Shown in pieces: positions 56,480 through 64,000 of a stretch of 64,000 nucleotides of DNA. This DNA is from Pseudomonas yangonensis. Lineage in GTDB: Bacteria; Pseudomonadota; Gammaproteobacteria; Pseudomonadales; Pseudomonadaceae. The notes beneath the pieces were generated by a model. The model ran no database searches. It worked only from the letters and a program-made list of their open reading frames with translations, and was not told the DNA's origin. Numbering within the stretch: position 1 is the first letter of the stretch; the number at the start of each line of letters is the position of its first letter. The position numbers were made by a program, and so were the translations under genes. The DNA lies in the NCBI RefSeq assembly GCF_009932725.1, contig NZ_BLJU01000022.1, positions 211,994 through 275,993 on the forward strand. The letters are read 5' to 3'.

Positions 56480-56872
56480 TTAGAACACGGTGCAGAGCAC
56501 TTCGCCGCCGACACCGGCAGCGCGCGCAGCGCGATCCGTCATCACACCTTTGTTGGTGGAGACGATGGAAACACCGAGACCGCCACGTACCTTCGGCAGG
56601 TCATCGACGGATTTGTATTGACGAAGGCCAGGACGGCTCACGCGCTTGACTTCCTCGATGACCGGACGGCCTTCGAAGTACTTCAGCTCGATGGACAGTT
56701 GTGGCTTGGCTTCACCATTGACTTTATAACCCGCAATGTAACCTTCGTCTTTCAGAACTTTGGCTACGGCTACCTTCAGAGTGGAAGAAGGCATGCTTAC
56801 GACGGACTTTTCAGCCATCTGGGCATTACGGATACGAGTTAGCATGTCCGCTAACGGGTCCTGCATACTCAT
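56480..56872 (-). CDS. rpsH: 30S ribosomal protein S8
   Basis: 130 aa. MSMQDPLADMLTRIRNAQMA start, C-terminal VSTNKGVMTDRAARAAGVGG. It binds the central domain of 16S rRNA and, in E. coli, its own spc mRNA. Its upstream neighbour rpsN is 325 bp away, with three hairpins and a MITE relative in between, an unusual gap for this operon. Confidence 0.98.
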   Translation of the reverse strand: MSMQDPLADMLTRIRNAQMAEKSVVSMPSSTLKVAVAKVLKDEGYIAGYKVNGEAKPQLSIELKYFEGRPVIEEVKRVSRPGLRQYKSVDDLPKVRGGLGVSIVSTNKGVMTDRAARAAGVGGEVLCTVF

Positions 56873-56899
56873 GGGCTAGACGCTCCTGATACAAAAAGA

Positions 56900-56915
56900 A
56901 CAGCCCGAGGGCTGT
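56900..56915 (-). terminator. Terminator-like hairpin just upstream of rpsH
   Basis: On the minus strand ACAGCCC-TC-GGGCTGT followed by TCTTTTTGT, about 28 bp before the rpsH start. By shape it is a strong intrinsic terminator or attenuator placed inside the spc operon. Confidence 0.7.
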
Positions 56916-56993
56916 GGGATCATCCAAAAGCTCGGCATGGAAATACCAGGCTCAGGAGAGCCGGACATTCTAGAGACCGATCAAAAATGAAGC

Positions 56994-57011
56994 AAGCCCC
57001 AAAAGGGGCTT
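56994..57011. terminator. Terminator-like hairpin in the rpsN-rpsH gap
   Basis: AAGCCCC-AAAA-GGGGCTT with a T-containing tail on the minus strand (GCTTCATTTTTGATC). Confidence 0.6.
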
Positions 57012-57022
57012 GATTCATTATT

Positions 57023-57144
57023 CTGCTGGTAGTCTTGCGAGCTAGAGCCAGGCAAGGCGCAAGGAGGAGAGGATGCGGAGTTTACTGTAGTAAATCAGCA
57101 ATCCGAACCGACTTGCAACGCGGCATGGCCGACACGCAGCAGAC
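57023..57144. mobile_element. Truncated relative of the 160-bp MITE in the spc operon
   Basis: It shares with 16168-16327 the blocks AGGCAAGGC, AGTTTAC...GTAAAT-AGCA (central palindrome TTTACTGTAGTAAA, 57081-57094) and an AACGCGGCATGGCCGACACG end (AACGCAGTATTGCCAACG in the other). The outer GTTGAAAAC ends are not complete. It fills the gap between rpsN and rpsH, about 325 bp, in which no gene is seen. Confidence 0.6.
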
Positions 57145-57157
57145 CACCATAAAGACA

Positions 57158-57178
57158 AAGCCGGCACAAGGCCGGCTT
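57158..57178 (-). terminator. Terminator-like hairpin after rpsN
   Basis: Minus strand AAGCCGGC-CTTGT-GCCGGCTT followed by TGTCTTTAT, about 20 bp after the rpsN stop. Confidence 0.65.
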
Positions 57179-57197
57179 CGCTTTCAGCTACTGCTGA

Positions 57198-57503
57198 TTA
57201 CCAGCTGGCTTTCACCAGGCCCGGTACGTCACCACGCATGGCGGCTTCGCGCAGCTTGTTACGCGACAGACCGAACTTGCGGTAAACGCCGTGCGGACGG
57301 CCGGTGATGCGGCAGCGGTTGCGCAGGCGCGAGGCGCTGGCGTCACGCGGCTGCTTCTGCAGGGCGACCTGAGCTTCCCAACGAGCTTCCGGAGTGGAGT
57401 TCGGGTTGGCGATGATCGCTTTCAGCTCGGCACGCTTCTTGGCGTACTTGGCAACCGTTTGCTGACGCTTCAGCTCGCGGTTCTTCATGCTTGTCTTGGC
57501 CAT
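57198..57503 (-). CDS. rpsN: 30S ribosomal protein S14 (zinc-independent form)
   Basis: 101 aa. MAKTSMKNRELKRQQTVAKY start and CRITGRPHGVYRKFGLSRNK. It lacks the CxxC pairs of the short zinc form, so it is the long C- type. It binds the head of the small subunit. Followed by a terminator-like hairpin and the MITE copy, upstream of rpsH. Confidence 0.97.
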   Translation of the reverse strand: MAKTSMKNRELKRQQTVAKYAKKRAELKAIIANPNSTPEARWEAQVALQKQPRDASASRLRNRCRITGRPHGVYRKFGLSRNKLREAAMRGDVPGLVKASW

Positions 57504-57518
57504 TGTCCAGGACTCCGA

Positions 57519-58058
57519 TCAGTTGCGGAACGGGAAGTTGAAAGCACGCAGCAGAGCGCGGCCTTCATCATCGTTACGGGCAGTGGTAGTCAGGGTGATG
57601 TCCAGACCACGCAGCGCATCGATTTTGTCGTAATCGATTTCCGGGAAGATGATCTGCTCTTTCACGCCCATGCTGTAGTTGCCACGACCATCGAAGGACT
57701 TGGCATTCAGGCCGCGGAAGTCACGCACGCGCGGCAGGGAGATGGACAGCAGACGATCCAGGAACTCGTACATACGCTCGCGACGCAGAGTGACCTTGAC
57801 GCCAATCGGCCAACCTTCACGAACCTTGAAACCTGCGATCGACTTGCGGGCATGAGTCACAACGACTTTCTGACCGGTGATCTTCTCGAGGTCGGCAACG
57901 GCGTTCTCGATGACTTTCTTGTCACCGATCGCTTCGCCCAGGCCCATGTTCAGGGTGATCTTGGTGATGCGCGGAACTTCCATCACGTTGGCCAGCTTCA
58001 GTTCTTCCTTCAGCTTGGGCGCGATTTCCTTCCGGTAAATCTCTTTCAGTCGTGCCAT
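57519..58058 (-). CDS. rplE: 50S ribosomal protein L5
   Basis: 179 aa. LKEIYRKEIAPKLKEELKLA, TLNMGLGEAIGDKKVIENAV, RGNYSMGVKEQIIFPEIDYD. It binds 5S rRNA and contacts P-site tRNA. Between rplX and rpsN. Confidence 0.98.
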   Translation of the reverse strand: MARLKEIYRKEIAPKLKEELKLANVMEVPRITKITLNMGLGEAIGDKKVIENAVADLEKITGQKVVVTHARKSIAGFKVREGWPIGVKVTLRRERMYEFLDRLLSISLPRVRDFRGLNAKSFDGRGNYSMGVKEQIIFPEIDYDKIDALRGLDITLTTTARNDDEGRALLRAFNFPFRN

Positions 58059-58077
58059 GGTATTTACCTACGGATTC

Positions 58078-58392
58078 TCAAGCGCCAACCGGCTTCTGGG
58101 TGGACTTGAAGACACGAATTTTCTTGCCGTCTTCGACTTTGAAGCCAACGCGGTCAGCCTTGTTGGTCTCAGAGTTGAAGATGGCAACGTTGGAAGCGTG
58201 CAGCGGCGCTTCTTTCTCGACGATACCGCCTTGAACGCCCGACATCGGGTTCGGCTTGGTATGACGCTTCACCAGGTTGATGCCACCGACGACCAGACGG
58301 TCGTCAGCGAGAACCTTGAGCACCTTACCGCGCTTACCTTTGTCTTTGCCGGCGATCACGATGATCTCGTCGTCACGACGAATCTTTTGCAT
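58078..58392 (-). CDS. rplX: 50S ribosomal protein L24
   Basis: 104 aa. KOW motif near the start (EIIVIAGKDKGKRGKVLKV), then INLVKRHTKPNPMSGVQGG. One of the first assembly proteins of the 50S. Between rplN and rplE. Confidence 0.98.
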   Translation of the reverse strand: MQKIRRDDEIIVIAGKDKGKRGKVLKVLADDRLVVGGINLVKRHTKPNPMSGVQGGIVEKEAPLHASNVAIFNSETNKADRVGFKVEDGKKIRVFKSTQKPVGA

Positions 58393-58403
58393 GTCGGATC
58401 TCC

Positions 58404-58772
58404 TTAAAGCACTTCAGGGGCGAGCGAGACGATCTTCATGAACTTCTCGGAACGCAGTTCACGGGTCACTGGCCCGAAGATACGGGTACCGATCGGCTCT
58501 TGCTTGTTGTTCAGCAGAACAGCAGCGTTGCCGTCGAAGCGGATGATCGAACCGTCGGCACGGCGAACGCCGTGACGGGTACGAACGACCACTGCGGTCA
58601 TGACCTGACCTTTCTTCACTTTGCCGCGCGGAATTGCTTCCTTGACGGTGACCTTGATGATGTCGCCGATGCCGGCGTAGCGACGATGCGAGCCGCCCAG
58701 CACCTTGATGCACATAACACGACGTGCACCGCTGTTGTCAGCCACATCGAGCATGGATTGAGTCTGAATCAT
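58404..58772 (-). CDS. rplN: 50S ribosomal protein L14
   Basis: 122 aa. MIQTQSMLDVADNSGARRVM and GVRRADGSIIRFDGNAAVLL, ARG..GPVTRELR. It contacts 16S rRNA in bridge B8. First gene of the spc operon, 23 bp after rpsQ. Confidence 0.98.
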   Translation of the reverse strand: MIQTQSMLDVADNSGARRVMCIKVLGGSHRRYAGIGDIIKVTVKEAIPRGKVKKGQVMTAVVVRTRHGVRRADGSIIRFDGNAAVLLNNKQEPIGTRIFGPVTRELRSEKFMKIVSLAPEVL

Positions 58773-58795
58773 AAAATTTCTCCGACCCTTAGCTC

Positions 58796-59062
58796 TTAGA
58801 CTTCGACGGCGCGTTCAACGACTTCAACCAGCGCCCAGGACTTGGTCTTGGACTGCGGGCGGGTTTCGCGAATGGAAACCTTGTCGCCGATCTTGCACTG
58901 GTTGCTTTCGTCGTGAGCGTGCAGCTTGGTCGAACGCTTGACGTATTTACCGTAGATCGGGTGCTTGACGCGACGCTCGATCAGAACGGTGATGGTCTTG
59001 TCCATCTTGTCGCTGACAACACGGCCGGTCAGCGTACGGACTGTTTTTTCAACTTCGGCCAT
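58796..59062 (-). CDS. rpsQ: 30S ribosomal protein S17
   Basis: 88 aa from ATG 59062 (MAEVEKTVRTLTGRVVSDKM); an in-frame GTG 6 bp earlier is less likely. KTITVLIERRVKHPIYGKYV is typical. It is an OB-fold protein of the body. Last gene of the S10 operon. Confidence 0.97.
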   Translation of the reverse strand: MAEVEKTVRTLTGRVVSDKMDKTITVLIERRVKHPIYGKYVKRSTKLHAHDESNQCKIGDKVSIRETRPQSKTKSWALVEVVERAVEV

Positions 59063-59064
59063 GA

Positions 59065-59256
59065 TCACTTACCTGCCTGCTGGCTGAGGACAGTCTTGAC
59101 GCGAGCGATGTCGCGCTTCACTTGCGAGAGCAGGTGAGACTGCCCCAGCTGGCCAGTTGCCTTCTGCATACGCAGATTGAACTGGTCGCGCAGCAGCTCG
59201 AGCAGTTGCTCGTTCAGCTGTTGTGCGCTTTTTTCACGAAGTTCGGTCGCTTTCAT
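59065..59256 (-). CDS. rpmC: 50S ribosomal protein L29
   Basis: 63 aa from ATG 59256. MKATELREKSAQQLNEQLLE, FNLRMQKATGQLGQSHLLSQ. It lies near the tunnel exit and trigger-factor site. The start overlaps the rplP stop by 1 bp and rpsQ starts 2 bp later. Confidence 0.97.
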   Translation of the reverse strand: MKATELREKSAQQLNEQLLELLRDQFNLRMQKATGQLGQSHLLSQVKRDIARVKTVLSQQAGK

Positions 59257-59669
59257 CACATCACCGTCCGCTTAACAAAGGTGGTGGCGAGCGGCAGCTT
59301 TGCAGCAGCCAGGGCGAATGCCTCGCGCGCCAGCTCTTCGGATACGCCTTCGATCTCGTACAGGACCTTGCCTGGCTGGATCTGGGCTACCCAGTATTCA
59401 ACGCCACCCTTACCTTTACCCATACGCACTTCGAGAGGCTTCTTGGTAACCGGCTTGTCCGGGAAGACGCGGATCCAGATCTTGCCGCCACGCTTAACGT
59501 GACGGGTCAGAGCACGACGAGCGGACTCGATCTGACGAGCGGTGAGACGACCGCGGGCGACAGACTTCAGCGCGAACTCGCCGAAGCTGACCTTGCTACC
59601 GCGCTGAGCCAGACCACGGTTGTGGCCGGTCATCTGCTTGCGGAACTTCGTACGCTTTGGTTGCAACAT
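59256..59669 (-). CDS. rplP: 50S ribosomal protein L16
   Basis: 137 aa. MLQPKRTKFRKQMTGHNRGL, SFGEFALKSVARGRLTARQI, RMGKGKGGVEYWVAQIQPG. It lies at the A-site of the peptidyl transferase region. Between rpsC and rpmC. Confidence 0.98.
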   Translation of the reverse strand: MLQPKRTKFRKQMTGHNRGLAQRGSKVSFGEFALKSVARGRLTARQIESARRALTRHVKRGGKIWIRVFPDKPVTKKPLEVRMGKGKGGVEYWVAQIQPGKVLYEIEGVSEELAREAFALAAAKLPLATTFVKRTVM

Positions 59670-59681
59670 GATGCGTACTCC

Positions 59682-60368
59682 TTATTTCTTAGCAGCTTTA
59701 CGAGGAGCGGGCGCTTGCGGCTTCAGCTCTTCAGTGCGGCCACCAATGACCTCACCCTTGAAGATCCAAACCTTGACGCCGATCACACCGTAAGTGGTGT
59801 GCGCTTCGTAGGTGGCGTAATCGATATCGGCACGCAGGGTGTGCAGAGGCACACGACCTTCGCGATACCACTCGGTACGGGCAATTTCAGCGCCGCCAAG
59901 ACGACCGCTCACCTGGATCTTGATGCCCTTGGCACCAATGCGCATGGCGTTCTGTACAGCGCGCTTCATGGCGCGACGGAACATAACGCGACGCTCCAGC
60001 TGCTGAGCTACGCTCTGCGCAACCAGCATACCGTCGAGCTCCGGCTTGCGGATCTCTTCGATGTTGATGTGCACCGGCACACCCATTTGCTTGGTCAGGT
60101 CCTGACGCAGCTTCTCAACATCTTCACCTTTCTTGCCGATCACGATGCCGGGACGAGCGGTGTGGATGGTGATGCGTGCGGTTTGAGCCGGACGAGCGAT
60201 GTCGATACGGCTAACGGACGCGCTTTTTAGTTTGTCTTGCAGGTATGCACGAACCTTCAGGTCGGCATTCAGGTAGTCGGCATAATTGCGACCATCTGCG
60301 TACCAGACCGAGGTGTGATCCTTGACGATTCCCAGGCGGATGCCAACGGGATGTACTTTCTGACCCAT
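59682..60368 (-). CDS. rpsC: 30S ribosomal protein S3
   Basis: 228 aa from ATG 60368 (MGQKVHPVGIRLGIVKDHTS). KH domain with GIVIGKKGEDVEKLRQDL, then QLERRVMFRRAMKRAVQNAM and GRLGGAEIARTEWYREGRVP. It lies at the mRNA entry helicase site. The frame is open upstream into rplV. Confidence 0.98.
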   Translation of the reverse strand: MGQKVHPVGIRLGIVKDHTSVWYADGRNYADYLNADLKVRAYLQDKLKSASVSRIDIARPAQTARITIHTARPGIVIGKKGEDVEKLRQDLTKQMGVPVHINIEEIRKPELDGMLVAQSVAQQLERRVMFRRAMKRAVQNAMRIGAKGIKIQVSGRLGGAEIARTEWYREGRVPLHTLRADIDYATYEAHTTYGVIGVKVWIFKGEVIGGRTEELKPQAPAPRKAAKK

Positions 60369-60381
60369 CTGATCGACTCCG

Positions 60382-60714
60382 TTACTTGTCCGCAACCTTG
60401 ACAGTGATATGGCAAGACCGCTTGACGATGCGATCAGCACGGCCTTTGGCACGCGGCATGATGCGCTTAAGCGAACGCCCTTCGTTGACGAAAACGGTGC
60501 TGACCTTCAGGTCATCAACGTCTGCGCCTTCGTTGTGCTCGGCGTTGGCAACGGCCGACTCCAGCACTTTCTTCATGATCTCGGCGGCTTTCTTGCTGCT
60601 GAAAGCCAGCAGGTTGAGCGCTTCGCCCACCTTCTTCCCGCGGATCTGGTCGGCGACCAGGCGAGCTTTCTGGGCGGAGATGCGAGCGCCCGACAACTTA
60701 GCGGCTACTTCCAT
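60382..60714 (-). CDS. rplV: 50S ribosomal protein L22
   Basis: 110 aa from ATG 60714 ([20 protein letters not shown]), with [20 protein letters not shown] and the tunnel loop [20 protein letters not shown]. An ATG 6 bp further upstream is a less likely start. Macrolide-related tunnel loop region is present. Confidence 0.98.
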
Positions 60715-60725
60715 TTCCAAACCCC

Positions 60726-61001
60726 TTAACGCTTGCCTTTCTTGTCGGCAACGTGACCACGATAGGTACGGGTGCCGGCAAATTCGCCCAGTTTGTGGCC
60801 GACCATGTCTTCGTTCACGAGGACCGGGACATGCTGACGACCGTTATGCACAGCGATGGTCAGACCGACCATCTGCGGCAGGATCATGGAGCGACGCGAC
60901 CAGGTTTTAACCGGCTTGCGATCGTTCTTTTCCACCGCCGCTTCGACCTTCTTCAGTAGGTGAAGATCGATAAAAGGACCTTTTTTCAGAGAACGTGGCA
61001 C
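60726..61001 (-). CDS. rpsS: 30S ribosomal protein S19
   Basis: 91 aa. [60 protein letters not shown]. It lies in the head with S13. Between rplB and rplV. Confidence 0.98.
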
Positions 61002-61017
61002 TGTCGTATCCCTCTAT

Positions 61018-61842
61018 TTACTTGCGACGACGGACGATCATGTTGTCGGTGCGCTTGTTAGCACGGGTCTTCGCGCCCTTGGTCGGGAAGCCCCACGGCG
61101 ACACCGGATGACGACCACCGGAGGTACGACCTTCACCACCACCGTGCGGGTGATCAACCGGGTTCATGGCAACACCACGAACGGTCGGACGAACGCCACG
61201 CCAGCGCTTGGCACCAGCCTTACCCAGCGAACGCAGGCTGTGCTCGGAGTTCGAGACTTCGCCCAGGGTCGCACGGCACTCAGCCAGGACTTTGCGCATT
61301 TCGCCGGAGCGCAGACGCAGAGTCACATAAGCACCTTCACGCGCGATCAGCTGAGCGGAAGCACCAGCGGAACGAGCGATCTGCGCGCCTTTGCCCGGCT
61401 TCAGCTCGATACCGTGAACGGTCGAACCTACCGGAATGTTGCGCAGCTGCAGGCTGTTGCCCGGCTTGATCGGCGCCATGTTGCCGGCTACCAGCTGATC
61501 GCCAGCTACAACGCCTTTCGGGGCGATGATGTAGCGACGCTCACCGTCGGCATACTTCAGCAGAGCGATGTGAGCAGTACGGTTCGGATCGTATTCCACG
61601 CGCTCGACGGTGGCAGGGATGCCATCCTTGTCGTTGCGACGGAAGTCGACCAGACGGTAATGCTGCTTGTGGCCACCACCGATATGACGGGTGGTGATAC
61701 GGCCGTTGTTGTTACGACCACCGGACTTCGACTTCTTCTCGAGCAGCGGAGCGTACGGAGCGCCTTTGTGCAGCTCCTGATTGACCACCTTGACCACAAA
61801 ACGGCGGCCAGCGGAAGTCGGTTTGCATTTAACGATTGCCAT
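61018..61842 (-). CDS. rplB: 50S ribosomal protein L2
   Basis: 274 aa. MAIVKCKPTSAGRRFVVKVV start, NGRITTRHIGGGHKQHYRLV, C-terminal GVAMNPVDHPHGGGEGRTSG with the conserved His near the peptidyl transferase centre. Between rplW and rpsS. Confidence 0.99.
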   Translation of the reverse strand: MAIVKCKPTSAGRRFVVKVVNQELHKGAPYAPLLEKKSKSGGRNNNGRITTRHIGGGHKQHYRLVDFRRNDKDGIPATVERVEYDPNRTAHIALLKYADGERRYIIAPKGVVAGDQLVAGNMAPIKPGNSLQLRNIPVGSTVHGIELKPGKGAQIARSAGASAQLIAREGAYVTLRLRSGEMRKVLAECRATLGEVSNSEHSLRSLGKAGAKRWRGVRPTVRGVAMNPVDHPHGGGEGRTSGGRHPVSPWGFPTKGAKTRANKRTDNMIVRRRK

Positions 61843-61856
61843 GATGCACCCCTTCC

Positions 61857-62156
61857 TTACTCAGCACTGCTGGTGAAATCGAGATCTTGGCCCGGCTGAA
61901 GGGAGATAACTGCCTTCTTCCAGTCGTTACGCTTGCCCAGACCGCGAGCGGTGCGCTTGCTCTTGCCCAGAACGTTCTGGGTAGTCACGCGCTCAACCTT
62001 CACGTTGAACAGGCTTTCGACGGCCTTCTTGATTTCCAGCTTGGTCGCATCGGTAGCGACTTTGAAAACGAACTGACCTTGCTTGTCAGCCAGAACCGTG
62101 GCCTTCTCGGAGATGTGCGGGCCAAGCAGCACTTTGAATACGCGTTCCTGGTTCAT
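61857..62156 (-). CDS. rplW: 50S ribosomal protein L23
   Basis: 99 aa. VFKVLLGPHISEKATVLADK, KLEIKKAVESLFNVKVERVT. Docking site for trigger factor and SRP at the tunnel exit. Overlaps rplD by 4 bp. Confidence 0.98.
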   Translation of the reverse strand: MNQERVFKVLLGPHISEKATVLADKQGQFVFKVATDATKLEIKKAVESLFNVKVERVTTQNVLGKSKRTARGLGKRNDWKKAVISLQPGQDLDFTSSAE

Positions 62157-62755
62157 CCCAGCAGCTCCTCGAATTTCTTCACGGCCGAAACAGTGACCAG
62201 CACTTTTTCGTACGCGATCAGGCTGACCGGATCGGAACCCTGGACGTCACGTACGTCGACGTGCGGCAGGTTGCGGGCAGCCAGGTACAGGTTCTGATCG
62301 ACCGCGTCGGATACGATCAGCACATCGTTCAGACCCAGGCCGTTCAGCTTGCTCAGCAGAGCCTTGGTTTTCGGAGCTTCGACAGCGAAGTCTTCAACCA
62401 CTACCAGACGGTCGGTACGAACCAGCTCAGCAAGGATGGAGCGCAGAGCAGCGCGGTACATCTTCTTGTTCAGCTTTTGGTCGTGGTTACGGGTGGACGC
62501 TGCGAAGGTCACACCACCGCCACGCCAGATCGGACCACGAGTGGTACCAGCACGAGCACGACCGGTGCCCTTCTGACGCCACGGGCGCTTGCCGCCACCG
62601 GAAACGTCGGAACGGGACTTCTGGCCTTTGGTGCCCTGACGGCCGCCAGCCATGTAGGCTACGACTGCTTGGTGAACCAGGGTCTCGTTGAACTCGCCAC
62701 CGAAGGTCGCATCGGACACTTCGATCGCCTGAGCGCCATTTACATTCAATTGCAT
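62153..62755 (-). CDS. rplD: 50S ribosomal protein L4
   Basis: 200 aa. MQLNVNGAQAIEVSDATFGG, VAYMAGGRQGTKGQKSRSDV, WRQKGTGRARAGTTRGPIWR (tunnel loop). In E. coli it also represses the S10 operon; whether it does in this organism is not known from sequence. Between rplC and rplW. Confidence 0.98.
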   Translation of the reverse strand: MQLNVNGAQAIEVSDATFGGEFNETLVHQAVVAYMAGGRQGTKGQKSRSDVSGGGKRPWRQKGTGRARAGTTRGPIWRGGGVTFAASTRNHDQKLNKKMYRAALRSILAELVRTDRLVVVEDFAVEAPKTKALLSKLNGLGLNDVLIVSDAVDQNLYLAARNLPHVDVRDVQGSDPVSLIAYEKVLVTVSAVKKFEELLG

Positions 62756-62769
62756 CTCAGATTCTCCCC

Positions 62770-63399
62770 TTACGCCTTGACAGCCGGACGAACGATAACG
62801 TCGCCGCCAGTAGCGCCCGGAACGGCACCCTTGACCAGCAGCAGGTTACGCTCGGCGTCTACGCGAACGACTTCCAGGGACTGTACGGTCACGCGCTCAG
62901 CGCCCATATGACCGGACATCTTTTTGCCCTTGAATACACGACCCGGGGTCTGGCACTGGCCGATGGAACCCGGTACACGGTGAGAAACGGAGTTACCGTG
63001 AGTGTTGTCCTGGCCGCGGAAGTTCCAACGCTTGATGGTACCGGCGAAGCCTTTACCTTTGGACTGACCGGTGACATCCACCAGTTGACCAGCTTGGAAA
63101 ATTTCAGCGTTGATCAGATCGCCGGCCTGGTAGTCGCCTTCTTCAAGACGGAATTCCAGAACGGTACGACCTGCCGCGACGTTCGCCTTGGCGAAGTGAC
63201 CGGCCTGAGCCTTGCTGACGCGCGAGGCGCGACGCTCGCCGACAGTGACCTGCACTGCACGGTAGCCATCGGACTCCTCGTTTTTGAACTGGGTGACGCG
63301 ATTCGGCTCGATCTCAATGACCGTGACCGGAATGGAGACACCTTCTTCGGTGAAAATGCGGGTCATGCCGCACTTACGTCCGACTACACCAATAGTCAT
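62770..63399 (-). CDS. rplC: 50S ribosomal protein L3
   Basis: 209 aa from ATG 63399 (MTIGVVGRKCGMTRIFTEEG). VTGQSKGKGFAGTIKRWNFR and the Gln-methylation-type loop NTHGNSVSHRVPGSIGQCQT. The frame is open for 11 more codons upstream, but the family starts here. Between rpsJ and rplD. Confidence 0.98.
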   Translation of the reverse strand: MTIGVVGRKCGMTRIFTEEGVSIPVTVIEIEPNRVTQFKNEESDGYRAVQVTVGERRASRVSKAQAGHFAKANVAAGRTVLEFRLEEGDYQAGDLINAEIFQAGQLVDVTGQSKGKGFAGTIKRWNFRGQDNTHGNSVSHRVPGSIGQCQTPGRVFKGKKMSGHMGAERVTVQSLEVVRVDAERNLLLVKGAVPGATGGDVIVRPAVKA

Positions 63400-63466
63400 G
63401 TTGTAAACCTCATGAGTGTACGGGGCTTTCACCCGCTATGGCCGCCCATTTCAGAGCGTTACACGA

Positions 63467-63486
63467 CTAAAACCGCCAGGTTTTAG
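63467..63486 (-). promoter_or_regulatory. Hairpin overlapping the rpsJ stop codon
   Basis: CTAAAACC-TGGC-GGTTTTAG on the minus strand spans the rpsJ TAA. It could stabilise the rpsJ message end or weakly terminate before rplC. No T-tract follows. Confidence 0.4.
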
Positions 63487-63794
63487 CCGAGGCTGATCTG
63501 CACTTCCACGCCTGCCGCAAGGTCGAGCTTCATCAGCGCGTCAACGGTTTTATCCGTCGGCTGGACGATGTCCAGAACACGCTTATGAGTGCGGATTTCG
63601 TACTGATCACGCGCGTCCTTGTTGACGTGCGGAGAGATCAGAACGGTGTACCGCTCCTTACGAGTAGGCAGAGGAATCGGACCACGCACCTGAGCACCAG
63701 TACGTTTCGCGGTTTCCACGATTTCCTGGGTAGATTGATCGATCAGGCGATGGTCAAAAGCCTTCAACCGAATACGGATTTGTTGGTTTTGCAT
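63483..63794 (-). CDS. rpsJ: 30S ribosomal protein S10 (NusE)
   Basis: 103 aa from ATG 63794 (MQNQQIRIRLKAFDHRLIDQ). RTGAQVRGPIPLPTRKERYT and SPHVNKDARDQYEIRTHKR. It is a small-subunit head protein and, as NusE, pairs with NusB encoded at 23443 in antitermination. First gene of the S10 operon, downstream of tuf. Confidence 0.98.
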   Translation of the reverse strand: MQNQQIRIRLKAFDHRLIDQSTQEIVETAKRTGAQVRGPIPLPTRKERYTVLISPHVNKDARDQYEIRTHKRVLDIVQPTDKTVDALMKLDLAAGVEVQISLG

Positions 63795-63906
63795 TTTGAC
63801 CTCAGATTCCAAGCTGCTAATCCCCACAGACGGACTACGCCCGCTCGAGGGAGGCGCAATTGTACGGATGCCCCCTGGGGGTGTCAACTTTTAACCAGTT
63901 CAAAAG

Positions 63907-63930
63907 AAAAGGGCCCCGAAGGGCCCTTTT
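63907..63930 (-). terminator. tuf terminator
   Basis: AAAAGGGCCC-TTCG-GGGCCCTTTT on the minus strand followed by CTTTTG, just after the tuf stop. It separates the str operon from the S10 operon. Confidence 0.92.
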
Positions 63931-63949
63931 CTCTCAAGCGGATCGTCGA

Positions 63950-64000
63950 TTACTCGATGATCTTGGCAACCACGCCGGCGCCAACGGTACGACCACCTTC
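63950..64000 (-). CDS. tuf: Elongation factor Tu, C-terminal end (partial)
   Basis: Only the last 16 codons are in the window: EGGRTVGAGVVAKIIE and TAA (63950-63952). This is the conserved EF-Tu C-terminus. Its place before rpsJ fits the usual rpsL-rpsG-fusA-tuf order of the str operon. Confidence 0.95.
   Translation of the reverse strand, partial: EGGRTVGAGVVAKIIE

Overview
The window is a high-GC gammaproteobacterial chromosome, almost certainly Pseudomonas. The basis is gene content and order: xseB-ispA-dxs; ribA to pgpA-thiL-nusB-ribH-ribBA-ribE-ribD-nrdR; a Zur-type zinc operon; ssb-MFS-uvrA-ferritin-catalase; and the complete S10, spc and alpha ribosomal operons. Pseudomonas-type REP palindromes (GGAGCGGCTTCAGCCGCGA) also occur. 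The species cannot be fixed from the sequence alone.

Layout. 1-1432 holds the end of a response regulator and its sensor kinase (heavy-metal type). 1468-6533 is an accessory island of lower GC. It contains a decayed DNA methyltransferase, a YagK/YfjJ (inovirus Gp2) protein with HUH/YxxK rolling-circle motifs, an AlpA regulator and a large unrecognised protein with two winged-helix-like segments. It also has a nine-unit array of 12-bp phased repeats, a divergent unrecognised protein with a ribbon-helix-helix-like segment, and a broken GGDEF gene. No integrase is visible. 6530-16056 carries two transporters, xseB, ispA, a single-chain biotin-dependent carboxylase, an epoxide-hydrolase-like gene and dxs; the carboxylase and hydrolase separate ispA from dxs. 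16147-19724 is a cobalamin locus: riboswitch, btuB and, convergent to it, btuF with a membrane protein. 19721-28353 is the riboflavin/thiamin block, with an FMN riboswitch between ribD and ribE. 28466-34234 carries a lipoprotein, a methyltransferase, a CnoX-like thioredoxin and the Zur-type zinc operon. 34391-39256 is a TonB2/TtpC-like energy-transduction operon, followed by ompW, two sugar-nucleotide-type dehydrogenases, ssb, a YajR-like transporter, uvrA, a ferritin and katG. 49975-64000 is the ribosomal protein cluster, ending inside tuf.

The most unusual observations are these. (i) A 160-bp MITE-like element appears to sit inside the cobalamin riboswitch of btuB, between its 5' GGT/P2 arm and the AACGGGAA core. 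(ii) Nine tandem 12-bp units (consensus TCAGTTAACANN) lie between two divergent unknown genes of the satellite-like island. (iii) A relative of the same MITE and three terminator-like hairpins lie between rpsN and rpsH inside the spc operon. (iv) A long-chain acyl-CoA-carboxylase-like gene and a hydrolase sit between the isoprenoid genes ispA and dxs. (v) katG stands where P. aeruginosa has katA.

All calls rest on reading the sequence, without database searches. Family names come from recognised motifs and gene order.
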